NCBI GenBank assembly: GCA_963082875.1
Contig: OY720102.1
Span: 13,924,990 to 13,988,989, forward strand
Source of the DNA: Corella eumyota
Taxonomy: Eukaryota > Chordata > Ascidiacea > Phlebobranchia > Corellidae
Reading direction: 5' to 3'
Length of the DNA stretch: 64,000 nucleotides
The notes under the pieces were generated by a model, which did not search any database, was not told where the DNA came from, and worked only from the letters and a program-made list of their open reading frames with translations. Shown here piece by piece: positions 1 through 11,408 of the stretch. Made by a program: the position numbers and the translations under genes. Position 1 is the first letter of the stretch; every line of letters starts with the position of its first letter.

Positions 1-377
1 CTTACGATGATGACGTCGTGCGTCACGTGACTCGCGAGCGTAGGGATTTTCCCTATTTACAACATTTACGTTTAAATCCCGATATCTCAAAAACTACTTA
101 ACCAATTTTTAAAATAATGGTATCCTCGTGCAAGTTGGAAAAATTCCAACATAATTAAAAAAGAAACTCTGCGACCGAACCATCTCTTTAAATTTGGGTT
201 GAAAATACTTAAATTTAGGTTAAAAATACTTAAATTTGGGTTGAAAATACTGTTTTTAACCTTATGTCAAATTTTAGAAATTTGTCCGTCATCCAAACAA
301 AAAAGTAAAAATATTTAAATTAACATTTTTTTAATTTTTAAAACTTAAAATTTTTTTTAAAATTTTTGTTTTCTAAC
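1..377. other. Intron sequence at the left edge
   Basis: Intron downstream of the last visible reductase exon. The donor GTTAG reads leftward from 377. Bases ~187-250 hold about three copies of the ~21-bp AAATTTGGGTTGAAAATACT motif that recurs at 1262-1606. Nothing else is recognisable. Confidence 0.6.
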
Positions 378-3300
378 CTTAGGTGAACTGGCGATGGAAT
401 AATATCTGGCTTGCAATCTAGGCAAAAGTTCACAAATATGGTCCATAGGTGGCAGGCAAGAGGGCAAATCATCGAGAATTTGAAGCAGAGTCCGACGGGA
501 ATCAATCACCCATTCTTGATATTTGTGCTACAAAATATTCCAAATTATTTATCCTCGATGTAACAACTTTTTGAACTAAAATAATTGCTATACATCCTTA
601 AATAAGACCTGTGGTTCAGGGTTTGATTTCCACTGCTAGCATGTTGTAGCATCTTTGAGTAAGACCTGAGATCCTGTGTTTGATTCCTATTGCTAGCATG
701 TTGTGCCATTCTAAAGTAAGCTCTGAGAACTTGGGTTTGATACCCACTGCTAGCATGTTGTGGCACTCTTAAGTCAGACCTGAGATCCTGCGTTTGATTC
801 CCACCGCTGGCATGTTGTAGCACTCTTAAGTCAGACCTGAGATCCTGCGTTTGATTCTCACTGCTGGCATGTTATAACATCCTTAAGTAAGCTCTGAGGT
901 CTTGGGTTTGATTCCCACTGCTGGCATGTTGTAGCACCCTTGAGTAAGACCTGAGATCCTGTGTTTGATACCCACTGCTGGCATGTTGTAACATCCTTAC
1001 GTAAAGTTAAAAAACAAAATCTTTAAACCTTTCCATCAGGTGTAGCAGAAGAGAGAAGTTTAAGAAACTCCTTGTCCTCTTCATTGGAGCAATATTCAGC
1101 AAACTCGTGTAAAACATTTGTCCTCGGAGGGTTATTAATGTCCAAATAATGAAGTAAAGCTGTTCTGTAGGTAGTAGGGCAGGGAAATGGATGCCTTTTA
1201 CTCGAATCCTCTGTAAAATAGAAATTTATTTTGGTCAATTTTGGTAACAGTTAACGACAAAAGTTTTGGGTGGAAAAAACTTAAAATTGGGTCAAAAATA
1301 CTAAAATTTGAGTCAAAAATACTTAAATTTGGGTTAAAAATACTTGAATTTGGATCAAAAATACTCAATTTTGGGTCAAAATCATAAAATTTGAGTCGAA
1401 AATACTAAAATTTGGATCAAAAATACTGAAATTTGGGTCAAAATCATAAAATTTGGGTCGAAAATACTGAAATTTGGGTCAAAAATACTAAAATTTGGGT
1501 CAAAAATACTCAAATTTGGGTCAAAATCATAAAATTTGGGTCGAAAATACTAAAATTTGGGTCAAAATACTCAAATTTGGGTCAAAAATACTGAAATTTG
1601 GTAAAAAACCTAAAAAAAATTTAAAACTAAATTTTTTTTCAATTTTGATGAAAGTAAAAAAATTCTAATTTTAATTTTCGAAATAAGGTCACAATTCTTA
1701 ATTAGTATTTGGCCTAGATAATTTACTCACACACCACAAATGGCAGTTTTATTTGTTCTGTAGGTTTATAAATTGAATGTTTTATTTAAATCGGCCACTA
1801 AGCTTCATTATATATAGATGGGTAAAAACAATTTTTTTGAAATTTTTTAAAATATTTTTCTCAAAAACTGAACTTACCGTCAACATTGTCAAGAGAAAAC
1901 AGGGTTTCCAAATCAATTTCCAAGCGTTTCCCAAGTTTTTCAACAACAGCGGCATCATTCGTAGGATAAATTGCAACATGGTCACCAGCCTCATATCTAA
2001 ATTGTTACTCATTGTTAAACAAGTCTTACATTGTTACTCATTGTTATAAATATCAACCATTGTTACTCATTGTTAAACAAGTCTTACATTGTTACTCATT
2101 GTTAAACAAGTCTTACATTGGTACTCATTGTTATAAATATCAACCATTGTTACACATTGTTAAACAAGTCTTACATTGTTACTCATTGTTATAAATATCA
2201 ACCATTGTTACACATTGTTAAACAAGTCTTACATTGTTACTCATTGTTAAATAAGTCTCACATTGTTACTCATTGTTATAAATATCAACCAGTGTTACTT
2301 ATTGTTAAACAAGTCTTACATTGTTACTCATTGTTAAACAAGTCTTACATTGTTACTCATTGTTGAATAAGTCTCACATTGTTACTCATTGTTATAAATA
2401 TCAACCATTGTTACTCATTGGTAAACAAGTCTTACATTGTTACTCATTGTTAAACAAGTCTTACATTGTTACTCATTGTTAAACAAGTCTTACATTGTTA
2501 CTCATTGTTAAACAAGTCTTACATTGTTACTCATTGTTAAACAAGTCTTACATTGTTACTCATTGTTAAATAAGTCTTACATTGGTACTCATTGTTATAA
2601 ATATCAACCATTGTTACTCATTGTTAAACAAGTCTTACATTGTTACTCATTGTTAAATAAGTCTTACATTGGTACTCATTGTTATAAATATCAACCATTG
2701 TTACTCATTGTTAAACAAGTCTTACATTGTTACTCATTGTTAAACAAGTCTTACATTGGTACTCATTGTTATAAATATCAACCATTGTTACACATTGTTA
2801 AACAAGTCTTACATTGTTACTCATTGTTATAAATATCAACCATTGTTACACATTGTTAAACAAGTCTTACATTGTTACTCATTGTTAAATAAGTCTCACA
2901 TTGTTACTCATTGTTATAAATATCAACCAGTGTTACTTATTGTTAAACAAGTCTTACATTGTTACTCATTGTTAAACAAGTCTTACATTGTTACTCATTG
3001 TTGAATAAGTCTCACATTGTTACTCATTGTTATAAATATCAACCATTGTTACTCATTGGTAAACAAGTCTTACATTGTTACTCATTGTTAAACAAGTCTT
3101 ACATTGTTACTCATTGTTAAACAAGTCTTACATTGTTACTCATTGTTAAACAAGTCTTACATTGTTACTCATTGTTAAACAAGTCTTACATTGTTACTCA
3201 TTGTTAAATAAGTCTTACATTGGTACTCATTGTTATAAATATCAACCATTGTTACTCATTGTTAAACAAGTCTTACATTGTTACTCATTGTTAAATAAGT

Positions 3301-6300
3301 CTTACATTGGTACTCATTGTTATAAATATCAACCATTGTTACTCATTGTTAAACAAGTCTTACATTGTTACTCATTGTTAAATAAGTCTCACATTGTTAC
3401 TCATTGTTATAAATATCAACCATTGTTACTCATTGTTAAACAAGTCTTACATTGTTACTCATTGTTAAATAAGTCTTACATTGTTACTCATTGTTAAACA
3501 AGTCTTACATTGTTACTCATTGTTAAACAAGTCTTACATTGTTACTCATTGTTAAACAAGTCTTACATTGTTACTCATTGTTAAACAAGTCTTACATTGT
3601 TACTCATTGTTAAACAAGTCTTACATTGTTACTCATTGTTAAACAAGTCTTACATTGTTACTCATTGTTAAACAAGTCTTACATTGTTACTCATTGTTAA
3701 ATAAGTCTTACATTGTTACTCATTGTTATTAATATCAACCATTGTTACACATATTTTTAAGTAATTTATCCTTGATGTAAAAAAGTCGACTTCACGACCT
3801 AAACAAAGGGTAACATCAGTTACCCCGGCCCTAGTTTTGGTGTTACGTTGCCAATGGAAATATTGTAATAATGCCCATTATGTTACAGCATGAGAGCAGG
3901 AGGGATCGAACTCAGGACCTTATGTTATTAAGCCAAGTGTTCTAACTGCCACAAGATGTCGCTTTTTAGACATTTTTGTTGTCCACTTTACAACATTTTT
4001 GTCTCACTGACACTTTATACTTTGTTAATTGTAAGTTGGGTTCAATCCCCACTCTCATGCTGTAGCGCCCTTAAGTAAGGCACTATAAACAGTATAAACT
4101 TCTGCTAAGCCAACACTTAATCAGCAGCATAATTATTGGGCAAATATGATCTACATAATATTTCAAACTGTTACAAGCAACTCGAGACTGGGTCAGGGTA
4201 ACTGATGTTACTCTATGTTTAAGCCATTAAGTTGGCCTTCTACATAAATCTAAAAAAAGTTATTAAAGATTATTTTCGACCTTATTTTGGTTCCTGTAAT
4301 ATCAAATTCAATATGCAAACAAGATCGATCCCCTCCTTTATGCAATTCTCGATTCACTAAAACTTGAGACAAGTATGGGTTCTTGGCATCATAAGGTCTG
4401 CAAATTGAATTGAAATTATTATTTTTTAAGAGGTATGTTAACTTAAAGGCCTTAATATTAGTGATGTGCCGATCAAAATGGTGATCGTAAATCGTCGATT
4501 TTTGAAGGTATTTTGCGATCACCCGATCAAGGTCCAAAATCGGCAGATCGGTAATTACGTCACAAATAAACACGCACTTTACATGCCTTAACCACATAGA
4601 TTTCCATAAACTTTTACAGCGCTTTATTTCCGTGCTGGTAAAATTGTTTTTAGTTCTTGTAAATGATACTGAATATTAAGGTTAAATATTTAAACTTGTG
4701 AATAAGTAGAAGTGTTTAACATACAAGGTCAATTTTTTTTTGTATTTAGTGACGATAAAGTTACCGATTGTTCGGTCACGTTATCCGATCGTGATCTGAT
4801 CTGACCAAAATAAATATTACGATTACGAGCCGATTTCGATTATAAAAAACGGCGATCGGCACATCACTTAATATTCACAAGTAACTATGAACCCTGCCCA
4901 ACTAAGACAATTTTCCCCCTGATACGTCCCCCCTTTAGGGAAATACCCTTCAATTATTTAAAAATATATAAAATTTCAAAAATATATAAAATGTTGTTTT
5001 AAAAGTTAGGATTTTGGAGATGAGTCAGTTTAGTAAAAAATTACATCGAGGATAAACATAAAAAAATAAAAGTTTTAAATGGACAATAATATGTTGAAAC
5101 TTATTATACACAAAATAAAATAAAACTTACGGTCTTTGGTTTTTATAAGAATGAAGCCTAGCAGCCTCTCCAGAATAGATCGTGTTTTTGTCAACTTCGT
5201 CCGCTTCAAACTTCTTGAAATTATAGGCGCGGAAAGATTGATCTTCCGCGGAAGCCTCAACTCCAAATTTCTGGCAGACTGACGGCCAGAATCCTTCTTT
5301 CCAAGTTACAAAATCTTCTTCGATACTAAAAACAAGTTTTTAATAAAAAAATTATTTAACAAAAAAAAATAAACCGGCAGCGTGGTGTAGTGGTAAGAAC
5401 ACTTGCTACACAATATGAGGTCCAGGGTTTAATCCCCACTGTTCTCATGATGTAGCGCTCTTGATTAAGGCGCTATAAACAGTATAAACCCCTGCTAAGC
5501 CAGCACTTAATCAGGAGCATAATTACCGGCAATAATAATCTATAATATTCCAAACTGCTAAAGAAAAAAAATATAAAATAAAAAAAAAAATTCAAGACTG
5601 AAAAAAAAAATTTAAAAAAATAAAATCTTTTATTATTGGTCAATTCCTAATAAATAAAATATTTTTACTTGGTATCATCATCTCCAAGACCAAGTTGATA
5701 AATTCGTTCACCTCCTAATTCCTCCATTCTCTTGTCCAAATAAATTCCCATCGAGTTGTAATGCTCGTAAGTTTTATTCCCCAGACCAAATACCTAAAAA
5801 TTTTAATTTAAAGTTATTTAAAGCAATAAGATCTTACTTAATGATGTTACAACATGTCAGCAGTGGGAATCAAACCCAGGATTTCAGGTCTTATTTAATG
5901 ATGATACAACATGCCAGCAGTAGGAATCAAACCCAGGATCTTAAGTCCCACTTAAGGATGCTACAACATGCCAGTAGTGGGAATCAAACCCAGGATCTCA
6001 GGTCTTACTTAAGAATATTACAACATGCCAGCAGTGGAAATCAAACCCAGGATCTCAGGTCTTACTTAAGAATATTACAACATGCCAGCAGTGGGAATCA
6101 AACCCAGGATCTCAGGTCTTACTTAAGAATGTAACAACATGCCAAAAGTGGGAATCAAACCCGAGATCTCTAGTTTTACTCAAGGATGCTACAACATGCC
6201 AGCAGTGGGAATCAAACCCAGGATCTCAGGTCTTACTTAAGAATATTACAACATGCCAGCAGTGGGAATCAAACCCAGGATCTCAGGTCTTACTTAAGAA

Positions 6301-9300
6301 TGTAACAACATGCCAAAAGTGGGAATCAAACCCGAGATCTCTAGTTTTACTCAAGGATGCTACAACATGCCAGCAGTGGGAATCAAACCCAGGATCTCAG
6401 GTCTTACTTAAGAATGTAACAACATGCCAAAAGTGGGAATCAAACCCGAGATCTCTAGTTTTACTCAAGGATGCTACAACATGCCAGCAGTGGGAATCAA
6501 ACCCAGGATCTCAGGTCTTACTTAAGAGTGTAACAACATGCCAGCAGTGGAAATCAAACCCAGGATCTCATGTCTTACTTAAGAATGTAACAACATGCCT
6601 AAAGTGGGAATCAAACCTGAGATCTCTAGTTTTACTCAAGGATGCTACAACATGCCAGCAGTGGAAATCAAACCCGGGATCTCGGGCCTTACACAAATGC
6701 TACAAAATGCCAGCAGTGGGAATCAAACCCAGGATCTCAGGTCTTACTTAAGAATGTTACAACATGCCAGCAGTGGGAATCAAACCCAGGATCTCAGGTC
6801 TTACTTAAGAATGTTACAACATGCCAGCAGTGGAAATCAAACCCAAGACCTCAGGGTCACCCAAAGATGCTACAACATGCCAGCAGTGGAAATCAAACCC
6901 GGGATCTCAGGCCTTACACGAATGCTACAAAATGCCAGCAGTGGGAATCAAACCCAGGATCTCAGGTCTTACTTAAGAATGTTACAACATGCCAACAGTA
7001 GAAATCAAATTAAGGATCTTAGGTCTTACTTAAGGATACTATAACATGCAAGCAGTGAGAATCAAACCCAGGATCTCTAGTTTTACTCAATGATGCTACA
7101 ACATGCCAGCAGTGAAAATCAAACCCAGGATCCTAGGTCTTACTTAAGAATGCTACAACATGCCAGAAATGGGAATCAAACCCAGGATCCTAGGTCTTAC
7201 TTGAGAATGCTACAACATGCCAGAAGTGGGAATCAAACCCAAGATCTCAGGGTCACCCAAGGATGCTACAACATGCCAGTAGTGGGAATCAAACCCAACA
7301 TCTCAGGCCTTACTTAAGAATGCTACAACATGCCAGCAATGGGAATCAAACCCAGGAATGGGAATCAAACCCAAATTTCTTAGAGCAATGGGTATCAAAC
7401 CCAAATTTCTTAGAACTTACCGCAAATTTAATTCCATCTAGTTGAGTTTCTCCGTTCTTTAGCCAGTCATAAAAATCTTGAGCATTATCGGTTGGATCTC
7501 CTTCACCATATGTTGCCATACAGAAAATCACCAACGAATTCTCTATTTCCGTCAACTTGGCTAAATCGTCCAATTCAATTTCTAAAAACCATTTAAAAAT
7601 TGAATAAATTAAAATTTTAAGCGCAAAAACATAAAACAAAAATTGGCTTTTTTGGTACACGGTTATGCAAATGCTTAGGCTAGTAGCGCAAACGCGATTT
7701 TGTTAGTTAAAGCTATATTTTATTGATAAAAAGCAACATGGATAAAATTAAAATGTAGAATAAAATTTGAATAGTTTTTAGTTAGTAAGTAAAATCCGGC
7801 AGCGTGGTGTAGTGGTAAGAACACTTGCTACACCACATATGAGGTCGTGGGTTCAATACCCACTGCTTCCATGCTGTAGCATCTTTGAGTAAGGCGCTAT
7901 AAACGATATAAACTCCTGCTGAGTCAGCACTTAATCAGCAGCATAATTATCGGGCAATTATAATCTATAATATCCCAAACTGCCACAGGCAACTCGAGAC
8001 TCGGTCGAAGTAACTTATCTTACTCTATGGTTAAGTTGCGCATTCGACTTTCCCACATCGAGGATAAAGATATATACAAAAAAAATACGAGTTTAATCAA
8101 TTTTAAAACGGCAGTTAAGCTGTCTGACCGACGGACACTTTGAAACATGCCAAACCACAAGTTTACAGTAAAATATAGGCGGACAGTCTGACATAAACTG
8201 TCATTTAATCTAGTATTGGCCGTATTAATTGGGTTAATGTCAATTTAAATGTGTAATTTAACAAAAAATCACCTACAAATATCTGTAAGACAGTAAAAAT
8301 GCCAAATTGTATGACTTAAATTTTTTAGACGGCCGAATAAAAATAAAGCATTACAGGTTTGTTCGAACACAATTAATTCTGTTTGTGTATAAGTGGTGTG
8401 TTTTTTGTATCTTTATCCTCGATGTGGGAAGGTCAAATGCGCAACTTAAACATAAGTAACATCAGTTAATCCGACCCAGTCTCGAGTTGCCTTTAGCAGT
8501 TTGGGACATTATAAATTATAATTGCCCGATAATTAGGCTGCTGATTAAGTGTCGGCTCAGCAGGAGTTCATACCGTTTATAGCGCCATACTTATGGGCGC
8601 TACAGCTTGTGAGCGGCGGGGATTAAACCTACGACATCATGGTGGTGTAGCAAGTGTTCTTACCACTACACTACGCTGCCGGCGTAACTTATTTTTTAAA
8701 CCCTACATGGTAATATCCTTACTTATAATTTGTGTTTTTCATGCAATAAACAATAGAAAAACAGCTTGTTTAGCGTTAAACAGGAAGTTTTATAAAAAGA
8801 ACAATATAAAAAGCAGGAAGTTTCATAAAAGGAAGTTTAAAAATGCCATATTAAGTTAGTTATTAATATTTGTTGTGCCAATACTTGCAATAAGATGTTT
8901 TATAACTAAAGCAATAACAAGTTTAAGCCTGACAAAATAAACATTTCAATAAAAAGGTTAATGTGCTAAATGGCCATGGAAACAAGACTGGGTTTTGGAT
9001 AAAAAATTAGCCCGAAGTCCAATAAAAAGTCCGGCTTTAAAAAAAAAATTTTTTTTAAAAAAAAAATTTTTTTTTAAATGAAAAATTTAAAAAAAAAACT
9101 TTTTGATGAAATTTTTAGAAAAAATTATAGAAAATACCTTCTGGGTCGAGTACCAGTGCTTTCATGCCGTATCTTTGTGCGTCTTTAGCCAATCTGCCTG
9201 AAAATTCTTCGGCTGTACCAGTTTGGGAGCCATACAATATTGCTATATTGCGATTCTGTAAATAGTTATGGATTTTTTAACATTTTTTTGAATTATTTTT

Positions 9301-10786
9301 TTTTAATATTTATTTATCCTCGATGTAAGAAGATTAGTTGTATTCACGATTTAAACATAAAGTAACATCAGTTACCCCGACCCAGTCTCGAGTTGCCTGT
9401 GGCAGTTTGAAATAATATTGATTATAATTGCCCGATAATTATACTGCTGATTAGGTGCTGGCTCAGCAGAAGTTTTTACCGTTTATAGCGCCTCATTTAC
9501 GCGAAATAAGCTGCTATTTAACAAAATTAAAGTTTTTAAACTTGGTTGACATTCAGATTTTAGCAGTTTACATATCAGAAGAAAAGCGAACAGGTCCGAA
9601 GATAATTTTCAAAGTTAAAGACGTGCTATACACTGGCAGTGTGGTGTACTGGTAAGAACACTTACTACACCACCATAAGGTTGTGGGTTCAATCCCCACT
9701 GCTCTTATGCTGTAGCGCCCTTGAGTAAGGCGCTATTAACGATATAAACTCCTGCTAAGCTAACGGTTGGTCAGTAGCATAATTACCGGGCAATTATAAT
9801 TAATAATATTCCAAAAGGCAACTCGGGACTGGGTCGGGTAACTGTTGTTAGTCCCACATTCGACCTCCCCACATCAAGGATAAATTTATATATAATTACA
9901 AAAAAGTGCCTTTTTTATTGTTTTTTAATTTAAAAAACTATTTCATTGAAAAATCATATTTACCGCTTTTTTCATTCTTGGAATAAACCCGGCCTCCATG
10001 GATTCACTTCTAACAAAAGTGGATTGCCTAAAATTTAAAAAATGCAAAAATTAAACTTTTTAGGTTTAACCCCAAATTTCATAAATAACTTTCAGTTTAA
10101 GTAATACCATTATACCTACCCTTATATACAAATAATGTTTTGTACTTATTATTTCTCAATGTGGAAATGTATACTTCACGACCTAAACATAGAGTAACAT
10201 CAGTTACCCCAACCCAGTCTTGAGTTGCCTGTGGTAGTTTGAAATATTATGGAATATTTTTTTGTATATATTTGTATTATCTTTATCCTCGATGTGGGAA
10301 AGTCGAATGCGCGACCTAAACATAGAATAACATCAGTTACTCCAACCCAGTCTCGAGTATCCTCGACAATTTGAGAAATTATGGATTATTTTTTATTTTT
10401 TTATATATTTGTATTTATCTTTATCCTCAATGTGGAAAGGTCGAATGCGCGACCTAAACATAGAGTAACATCAGTTACCCCGACCCAGTTCTCGAGTTGC
10501 CTGTGGCAGTTTGAAATAATATTGATTATAATTGTTCGATAATTAAACTGACAAATTTAGAAGTTTAAATTGTTTATAGCGCCTTTTACAAAATCGCTAT
10601 AAAAGGGAACCAAACTCAGAACCTTAATTTTTAAAAATAAACTTACACAACGGTCAACTTTTTAAATTCTTCATCGTTTGGTTTTTCATCTTTTTTGAAG
10701 ACGAACCAGTAAACAACAAATCCGAGGATCGATGAAATAAGAAACAAATCAAAAGTTGAAATTATCGGGACCTCCTCTTCCGTCAT
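378..10786 (-). CDS. POR: NADPH-cytochrome P450 reductase, N-terminal 457 codons (partial)
   Basis: Ten exons, in reading order: 10786-10647, 10027-9964, 9255-9138, 7581-7421, 5793-5669, 5325-5131, 4397-4281, 1996-1878, 1210-1029, 527-378. All have GT/AG borders and join in phase to 457 codons; the family is about 680, so the NADPH half lies off the left edge. Seen: a hydrophobic anchor at residues ~9-29; FMN-binding YGSQTGTAEEF (~76) and ATYGEGDPTDN (~130); VFGLGNKTYEHYNSMG (~162); the LGLGDDD loop (~199); connecting-domain HPFPCPTTYRTAL and NPPRTNVL; and the FAD-contacting RYYS at 448-451. By family knowledge this is the ER-membrane flavoprotein that passes electrons from NADPH through FAD and FMN to cytochromes P450 and haem oxygenase. 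The start is the first ATG before the anchor. No stop or frameshift appears in the ten exons, so the gene looks functional. Its introns are full of repeats. Confidence 0.96.
594..1004 (-). repeat. 57-bp satellite array, about 7 units, in a reductase intron
   Basis: Read on the minus strand of the gene-free interval between exons 527-378 and 1210-1029, units follow the pattern CTGGGTTTGATTCCC, CACTGCTGGCATGTTGTAGC, CCTTAAGTAAGACCTGAG. Spacing is about 57 bp. The unit matches bases just around the B box of the tRNA-derived SINE found throughout the window, so it appears to be a SINE fragment that grew in tandem. Confidence 0.85.
1262..1606 (+). repeat. 21-22-bp minisatellite, about 16 units
   Basis: Units resemble AAATTTGGGTCAAAAATACT with small length changes. 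The array sits in the intron between reductase exons 1996-1878 and 1210-1029 and shares its unit with the short run at 187-250 in the neighbouring intron. Confidence 0.85.
2001..3755 (+). repeat. 29-bp minisatellite with 638-bp higher-order repeat
   Basis: About 60 units of 29 bp in two main types: one with TTAAACAAGTCTTACATTG and one with TTATAAATATCAACCATTG, each followed by TTACTCATTG. The order of the two types repeats after 638 bp (22 units): the stretch from 2118 recurs at 2756, and that from 2524 at 3162. The array fills the intron between exons 4397-4281 and 1996-1878 and starts within 5 bp of the splice acceptor at 1997. The open frames across it are only an effect of the period. Confidence 0.95.
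3768..3975 (-). mobile_element. SINE, degraded copy in two pieces
   Basis: The tail motif TTATCCTTGATG and the body ACATCAGTTACCCCGGCCC are followed, after a gap of unrelated bases, by the head with its inverted B box GATCGAACTC near 3905. The middle of the SINE is missing. Confidence 0.7.
4026..4240 (+). mobile_element. SINE lacking the first part of its head
   Basis: It starts at the B box (GGTTCAATCCCC) and runs through the body to TAAGTTGGCCTTC. It lies head to head with the reverse fragment at 3768-3975 in a reductase intron. The A box half is missing. Confidence 0.8.
4459..4867. mobile_element. hAT-type MITE, about 410 bp
   Basis: Terminal inverted repeats TAGTGATGTGCCGATC and GATCGGCACATCACT bound a non-coding body. 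An 8-base match CTTAATAT flanks the element (4451-4458 and 4867-4874, overlapping its last base). Copies at 36277 and 58346 show cleaner 8-bp duplications, which supports hAT. It sits in the intron between exons 5325-5131 and 4397-4281. Confidence 0.85.
5374..5592 (+). mobile_element. SINE, tail replaced by A-rich sequence
   Basis: A clear head (CGGCAGCGTGGTGTAGTGG) with A and B boxes, then the body to CCAAACTGCTAAAG at ~5555, an A-rich run, and a short TTCAAGACTG remnant. It lies in the intron between exons 5793-5669 and 5325-5131. Confidence 0.85.
5836..7380 (+). repeat. 57-bp satellite, about 27 units, SINE-derived
   Basis: The unit carries GCTACAACATGCCAGCAGTG, GGAATCAAACCCAGGATCTC and AGGTCTTACTTAAG. 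Because 57 is 19 codons, several frames stay open and encode a 19-residue repeat such as MLQHASSGNQTQDLRSYLR. The array lies wholly inside the reductase intron between exons 7581-7421 and 5793-5669, so it is not a gene. On the other strand each unit holds a Pol III B-box-like GGTTTGATTCC. Sub-blocks recur (6130-6360 and 6300-6480 alternate two unit types). The last units at ~7350-7400 shrink to short GGAATCAAACCCA repeats just before the exon. Confidence 0.95.
7797..8069 (+). mobile_element. tRNA-derived SINE, full length
   Basis: A good reference copy of about 273 bp. Head: GCAGCGTGGTGTAGTGGTAA, with A box TGGTGTAGTGG and B box GGTTCAATACC. Body: GCACTTAATCAGCAGCATAA, then ACTCGAGACTCGGTC. 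Tail: ACATCGAGGATAAA. The element has no poly(A) tail. The layout resembles the composite SINE class reported from Ciona; that name is from memory. Confidence 0.92.
8070..8411. other. Intron sequence with nothing recognisable
   Basis: AT-rich sequence between two opposed SINEs inside the intron between exons 9255-9138 and 7581-7421. A few GTCTGAC/GTCAGAC-type words occur, as at 11.7 kb, but no gene or mobile element can be named. Confidence 0.5.
8412..8683 (-). mobile_element. tRNA-derived SINE, full length, reversed
   Basis: Starts with TTATCCTCGATGTGGGAAGG and ends with TACACTACGCTGCCGG, the complement of the SINE head. The open frame starting at 8593 inside the head and running past the element has no similarity I recognise. 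Confidence 0.92.
9309..9500 (-). mobile_element. SINE without its tRNA head
   Basis: Tail TTATCCTCGATG through the body to TTTATAGCGCCTCATT. The head with the A and B boxes is missing. Confidence 0.85.
9631..9884 (+). mobile_element. tRNA-derived SINE, nearly full length
   Basis: Head GGCAGTGTGGTGTACTGGTA, B box GGTTCAATCCCC, tail CCCCACATCAAGGATAAA. It has a short internal loss near the ACTCGGGACTGGG motif. It lies in the intron between exons 10027-9964 and 9255-9138. Confidence 0.88.
10152..10600 (-). repeat. Three SINE tail fragments in a row
   Basis: Tail-end pieces start near 10152, 10281 and 10422, all in the same orientation. The second and third are each preceded by a T-rich linker like TTTTTGTATATATTTGTATT. 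The first two stop at nearly the same point (ATTATGGATT or ATTATGG), and the third runs on to TTTATAGCGCC. The shared linker suggests local tandem duplication rather than three separate insertions. Confidence 0.75.
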
Positions 10787-10807
10787 TTTAAAATTAAAAA
10801 TAAATAA

Positions 10808-10811
10808 ATCT
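10808..10811 (-). promoter_or_regulatory. Splice acceptor in the 5' leader of the reductase gene
   Basis: On the minus strand a T-rich tract ends in TTTTAG about 24 bases before the start codon at 10786. It could close an intron in the 5' UTR or, if this is a tunicate, receive a trans-spliced leader. No upstream exon can be recognised. This is inference from the motif alone. Confidence 0.35.
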
Positions 10812-10855
10812 AAAACAAAACAACTTTTGTTGTTTAACAACTGTTTTTTATATTT

Positions 10856-10914
10856 ATTTATCCTCAATGTAAAAAGGTCAACTTTACGACCGAAATTTAA
10901 AATGATATTTGTTA
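10856..10914 (-). mobile_element. SINE tail fragment
   Basis: TTATCCTCAATG and diverged body bases to GTTACCCC, just upstream of the reductase start. Confidence 0.6.
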
Positions 10915-11008
10915 CCCCAAAATCATCACCTGAAATGATTAAATTGTAAGTTTAACTAACTGACAGACAGACTGACTAAATTAACTCAAAAAATGGTAGC
11001 TCTATTGG

Positions 11009-11408
11009 GGTCGTCCGCAAAGTTTATGCAGAATAGGCGGAATTTTTATAACCTTACCCTAATCTCCCAGTTTGGAAAGTAGGGCAGTTTTCGACGAGAT
11101 CTCGTGCGTGCAAGCGTAAAAAAAGACGTGACCGGGCGTGCACACATACTACGATATTCGATCTACGCGTGCACGCTTGATTTATGTTGGCGTGCTATAC
11201 TAAAATCTGGCTTAAATATACAAGGCATCAGCATTGCGCGTACACAAATTCTTTTAAAAACCAGGCGTGCAAAACGTTAATTTTGGGCGTGCATTTTTTT
11301 CACCGAAAAAAATCTCATGCGTGCACGCTGCCCTATTTTCCAGACTGGTTAATCTCCCCCTGCAAATTCCGCCTTTTTCCGCATTTATTTTAGTACTACC
11401 CGTTTAAA
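11009..11408. mobile_element. Foldback MITE, about 400 bp
   Basis: The two ends are imperfect inverted repeats about 90 bp long. Left: GGCGGAATTTTTATAACC, then CCCAGTTTGGAAAGTAGGGC. Right: complements of the same words (GCCCTATTTTCCAGACTGG, AATTCCGCC). The inner part repeats GCGTGCACGC-like words. A related end occurs near 48,670. It lies upstream of the reductase gene. Confidence 0.7.

Noticed and set aside
2012-3497. Long open frames with repeating LNKSYIVTHCYKYQP-like peptides
   Set aside because: They come from the 29-bp minisatellite in an intron; the 87-base frame period is three units and there is no start context, no codon bias and no known relative.
5841-7445. Frames with 19-residue repeats (MLQHASSGNQTQDLRSYLR type)
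   Set aside because: A 57-bp unit keeps frames open by arithmetic. The arrays lie in introns, and the same peptides arise from the other arrays.
7797-7900. tRNA gene at SINE heads
   Set aside because: A and B boxes are present, but the cloverleaf is incomplete and the sequence continues into the SINE body; the same head recurs in every copy.
8593-8859. 88-codon open frame
   Set aside because: It starts inside a SINE head and runs into AT-rich intron sequence; no similarity is recognised.
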